From Anaerolineae bacterium (GTDB lineage Bacteria; Chloroflexota; Anaerolineae; B4-G1; SLSP01), in NCBI GenBank assembly GCA_016927095.1, contig JAFGNI010000356.1:1-5882 (forward strand): 5,882 nucleotides of DNA, written 5' to 3'. The notes beneath the pieces are model-generated. The model ran no database searches, was not told the DNA's origin, and saw only the letters and a program-made list of their open reading frames with translations. Below, piece after piece: positions 4,564 through 5,882 of this stretch. Each line of letters opens with the position of its first letter. Position 1 is the first letter of the stretch. The translations under genes were made by a program, and so were the position numbers.

Positions 4564-5358
4564 CTAAAGGTGGCTTCTGCCGCGCCAAGAGCGCGCGGGA
4601 GATAGGCCCATCCACGTGGCTATGGTCGGCGTGATGTCTAGGATGCTCATACCATTGAGGCTGCCGCCGCCTGCGGATGTACTGTCGCTCGAGGCGCCGG
4701 ACGTGCAGAGAATGACCGACGTCGTCATATCCTCAGCCAGCGAGGTGCCGTGATGTGTCTCGTGACCTCCGTGATCGCTGGTGACCGCCACCAAGAGACT
4801 GTCGTTGTCCGGCAGACGTTCGAGGACGGTCGCAATGCATCTGTCCGCGTTCTCGACGGCTTGGAGATAGGGTGTGGTCATCCAGCCATGGTCGTGGCCT
4901 GCAACATCGGTGTAGCCCAAGTAGATGAAGGTGAAGTCCGTAGGATGATCCTGCAGGTAGGTGGCTGCCAGCTCCGCCAGCTCGCGATCGCCAGCGCCTC
5001 GAGGCGTGTGGCAGTTATCGAGATAGACGCCGGCTCGGAGCACCCCGGGCCGTGAGAGATCCCGCAGCTGCTCCCAGTTGTAGAAGCTTGCAGCCCGACC
5101 ACCTGCCTCGACGACGACCTCAAAGATGCCGGGGCCGGCGCTTTCGGCGGTCCAGATATTGCTGGTGACGCCGTGCTCCTCGGGCGGGGCCGACAGGATT
5201 AGGGAGGCGATGCAGGGCAGCGTAATGGAGGGCATCACGGTCTGGGCTGAAAGCGTACTGATCCCGGACGCCATAAGCTGATCCATCGTAGGCGTGTCCG
5301 CCGCCTGCAGCGCATCCGGGCGTAGCCCATCGATCAGGAAGAGGATAGCTGTTCTCAC
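4564..5358 (-). CDS. Type I phosphodiesterase/nucleotide pyrophosphatase-like protein
   Basis: This 264-residue protein belongs to the alkaline phosphatase superfamily, whose members hydrolyse phosphate or sulfate esters with two metal ions and a Ser/Thr nucleophile. Visible key residues are D10 (LFLIDGLRPDAL), the likely nucleophile T46 in MPSITLPCIASL, D151 and H155 in YTDVAGHDHG, D195-H196 in TSDHGGH, and H203 in HHGT. All expected metal ligands are therefore present. The ending around MGLSPARSWRGRS matches the usual C-terminus of compact members, so it appears full length. There is no signal peptide, so it should act in the cytoplasm, unlike many phosphodiesterases of this type. The start is GTG with GGGGGA five bases upstream (5364-5369, minus strand); no other start codon lies before the in-frame stop at 5389-5391. 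The substrate cannot be told. It lies 88 bases after the partial gene at the right edge. Confidence 0.92.
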   Translation of the reverse strand: MRTAILFLIDGLRPDALQAADTPTMDQLMASGISTLSAQTVMPSITLPCIASLILSAPPEEHGVTSNIWTAESAGPGIFEVVVEAGGRAASFYNWEQLRDLSRPGVLRAGVYLDNCHTPRGAGDRELAELAATYLQDHPTDFTFIYLGYTDVAGHDHGWMTTPYLQAVENADRCIATVLERLPDNDSLLVAVTSDHGGHETHHGTSLAEDMTTSVILCTSGASSDSTSAGGGSLNGMSILDITPTIATWMGLSPARSWRGRSHL

Positions 5359-5446
5359 GATATTCCCCCGTTGGTGCTTGTGGTCTGATCACATGTGGCG
5401 TCGCAGTGCCACTTTGCCGGTCGTGGTGCAGAACCTATCACGCTTT

Positions 5447-5882
5447 CTAGTCATCCCTCGACATGATGGGTAAGTATACTATGAGAGAAGGATCTGTCGC
5501 AATCGCCATGACGACCGGTGGGCTAGGTGACCTGGACCACAGGTCGTACAAGACATCGCCGTCAACGCCGCCCGTTCTCCTCAGGAAGTCGACGTACTCC
5601 GCCGATGCGGTCTGGTAGTAGAGCACGACGCTGGCACGCGTGGTCTCGCCAGGCACAGGGTAGACGGCCTCGTCCCAGTACTGGCCATCGGCGTACGTGG
5701 CCCCGACAGGCCGCAGGCCCGGCTGATCCCACTGCGTCCGGTCGTATCCGCGCGGGGGGATCCGGTTGTCCTTCATGACAGTATTGTTGAGGATGAAGTG
5801 AAACGACGCACCAGACGGCTTTCCCAGGACAGCGGCCAACTCGGGCGTGATGGCCTGTTTGGCTTCGTAGACCCGGACATCC
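5447..5882 (-). CDS. C-terminal part of a probably exported, multihaem-cytochrome-associated type protein (partial)
   Basis: The reading frame is open to the window edge, so the N-terminus is missing; 144 residues are visible. They begin DVRVYEAKQAITPEL and include FHFILNNTVMKDNRIPPRGY, TYADGQYWDEAVYPVP, VVLYYQTASAEYVDFLR and VLYDLW, ending VYLPIMSRDD. From memory this order (a KDNRIPPRG segment, a YADGQYWD segment, then LYYQTAS.EY.DFL) matches the C-terminal domain of large secreted proteins, many with CXXCH haem motifs, seen in Planctomycetes, Deltaproteobacteria and Chloroflexota. No CXXCH is visible in this part. A shorter frame can be read from a TTG at 5839, but coding sense continues beyond it, so I do not take it as the start. 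The YLPIMSR tail resembles the YLPLV.R endings of exported Chloroflexota proteins. Confidence is high for a real gene and moderate for the family. Confidence 0.75.
   Translation of the reverse strand, partial: DVRVYEAKQAITPELAAVLGKPSGASFHFILNNTVMKDNRIPPRGYDRTQWDQPGLRPVGATYADGQYWDEAVYPVPGETTRASVVLYYQTASAEYVDFLRRTGGVDGDVLYDLWSRSPSPPVVMAIATDPSLIVYLPIMSRDD

Noticed and set aside
5395..5412. GTGGC/GCCAC hairpin between the partial gene and the phosphodiesterase gene
   Set aside because: It has a five-pair stem, an eight-base loop and no U tract, which is too weak for a terminator call.

Overview
The window looks like a piece of a high-GC bacterial chromosome. My best guess is an environmental Chloroflexota (Anaerolineae-like) lineage. 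Two hints point there, both weak and resting on remembered patterns. Short hairpin repeats with the core CTGAAG followed by RCTACRAAC lie between genes, and the partial protein at the right edge ends in VYLPIMSRDD, resembling the 'YLPLV.R' tails common on secreted Chloroflexota proteins. No rRNA, tRNA, CRISPR array or complete transposase gene is visible.

Left part, plus strand (1-1822). A structured stretch (1-71) is followed by a near-consensus sigma70 promoter (93-121) with a small dyad over its -10 box. It drives a 54-residue single-pass membrane protein (199-363). A hairpin (396-420) separates this from a Nudix hydrolase (443-940). A short-chain dehydrogenase/epimerase-type protein resembling uronate dehydrogenases follows (1025-1822). 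The three genes could form one transcript with the hairpin acting as a partial terminator.

Middle, minus strand (1856-3991). Three genes of unknown role lie in one direction: a two-membrane-segment protein with its own plausible promoter (3563-3991), a single-pass membrane protein 27 bases further on (2780-3535), and a zinc-ribbon protein with a proline-rich linker and a C-terminal globular domain (1856-2536). Between the last two sits a 121-bp inverted-repeat element (2663-2783), MITE-like, that ends inside the stop codon of the upstream gene.

Right part, minus strand (4071-5882). These are a small cupin (4071-4436), a second pair of hairpin repeats, a compact alkaline-phosphatase-superfamily phosphodiesterase (4564-5358), and the C-terminal part of a larger, probably exported protein of the multihaem-cytochrome-associated type (5447-5882, running off the window).

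The genes do not form one recognisable pathway. Most look like housekeeping or accessory metabolism. The least explained parts are the small membrane protein, the 2TM/1TM/zinc-ribbon group, and the paired hairpin repeats whose stems show compensatory changes.
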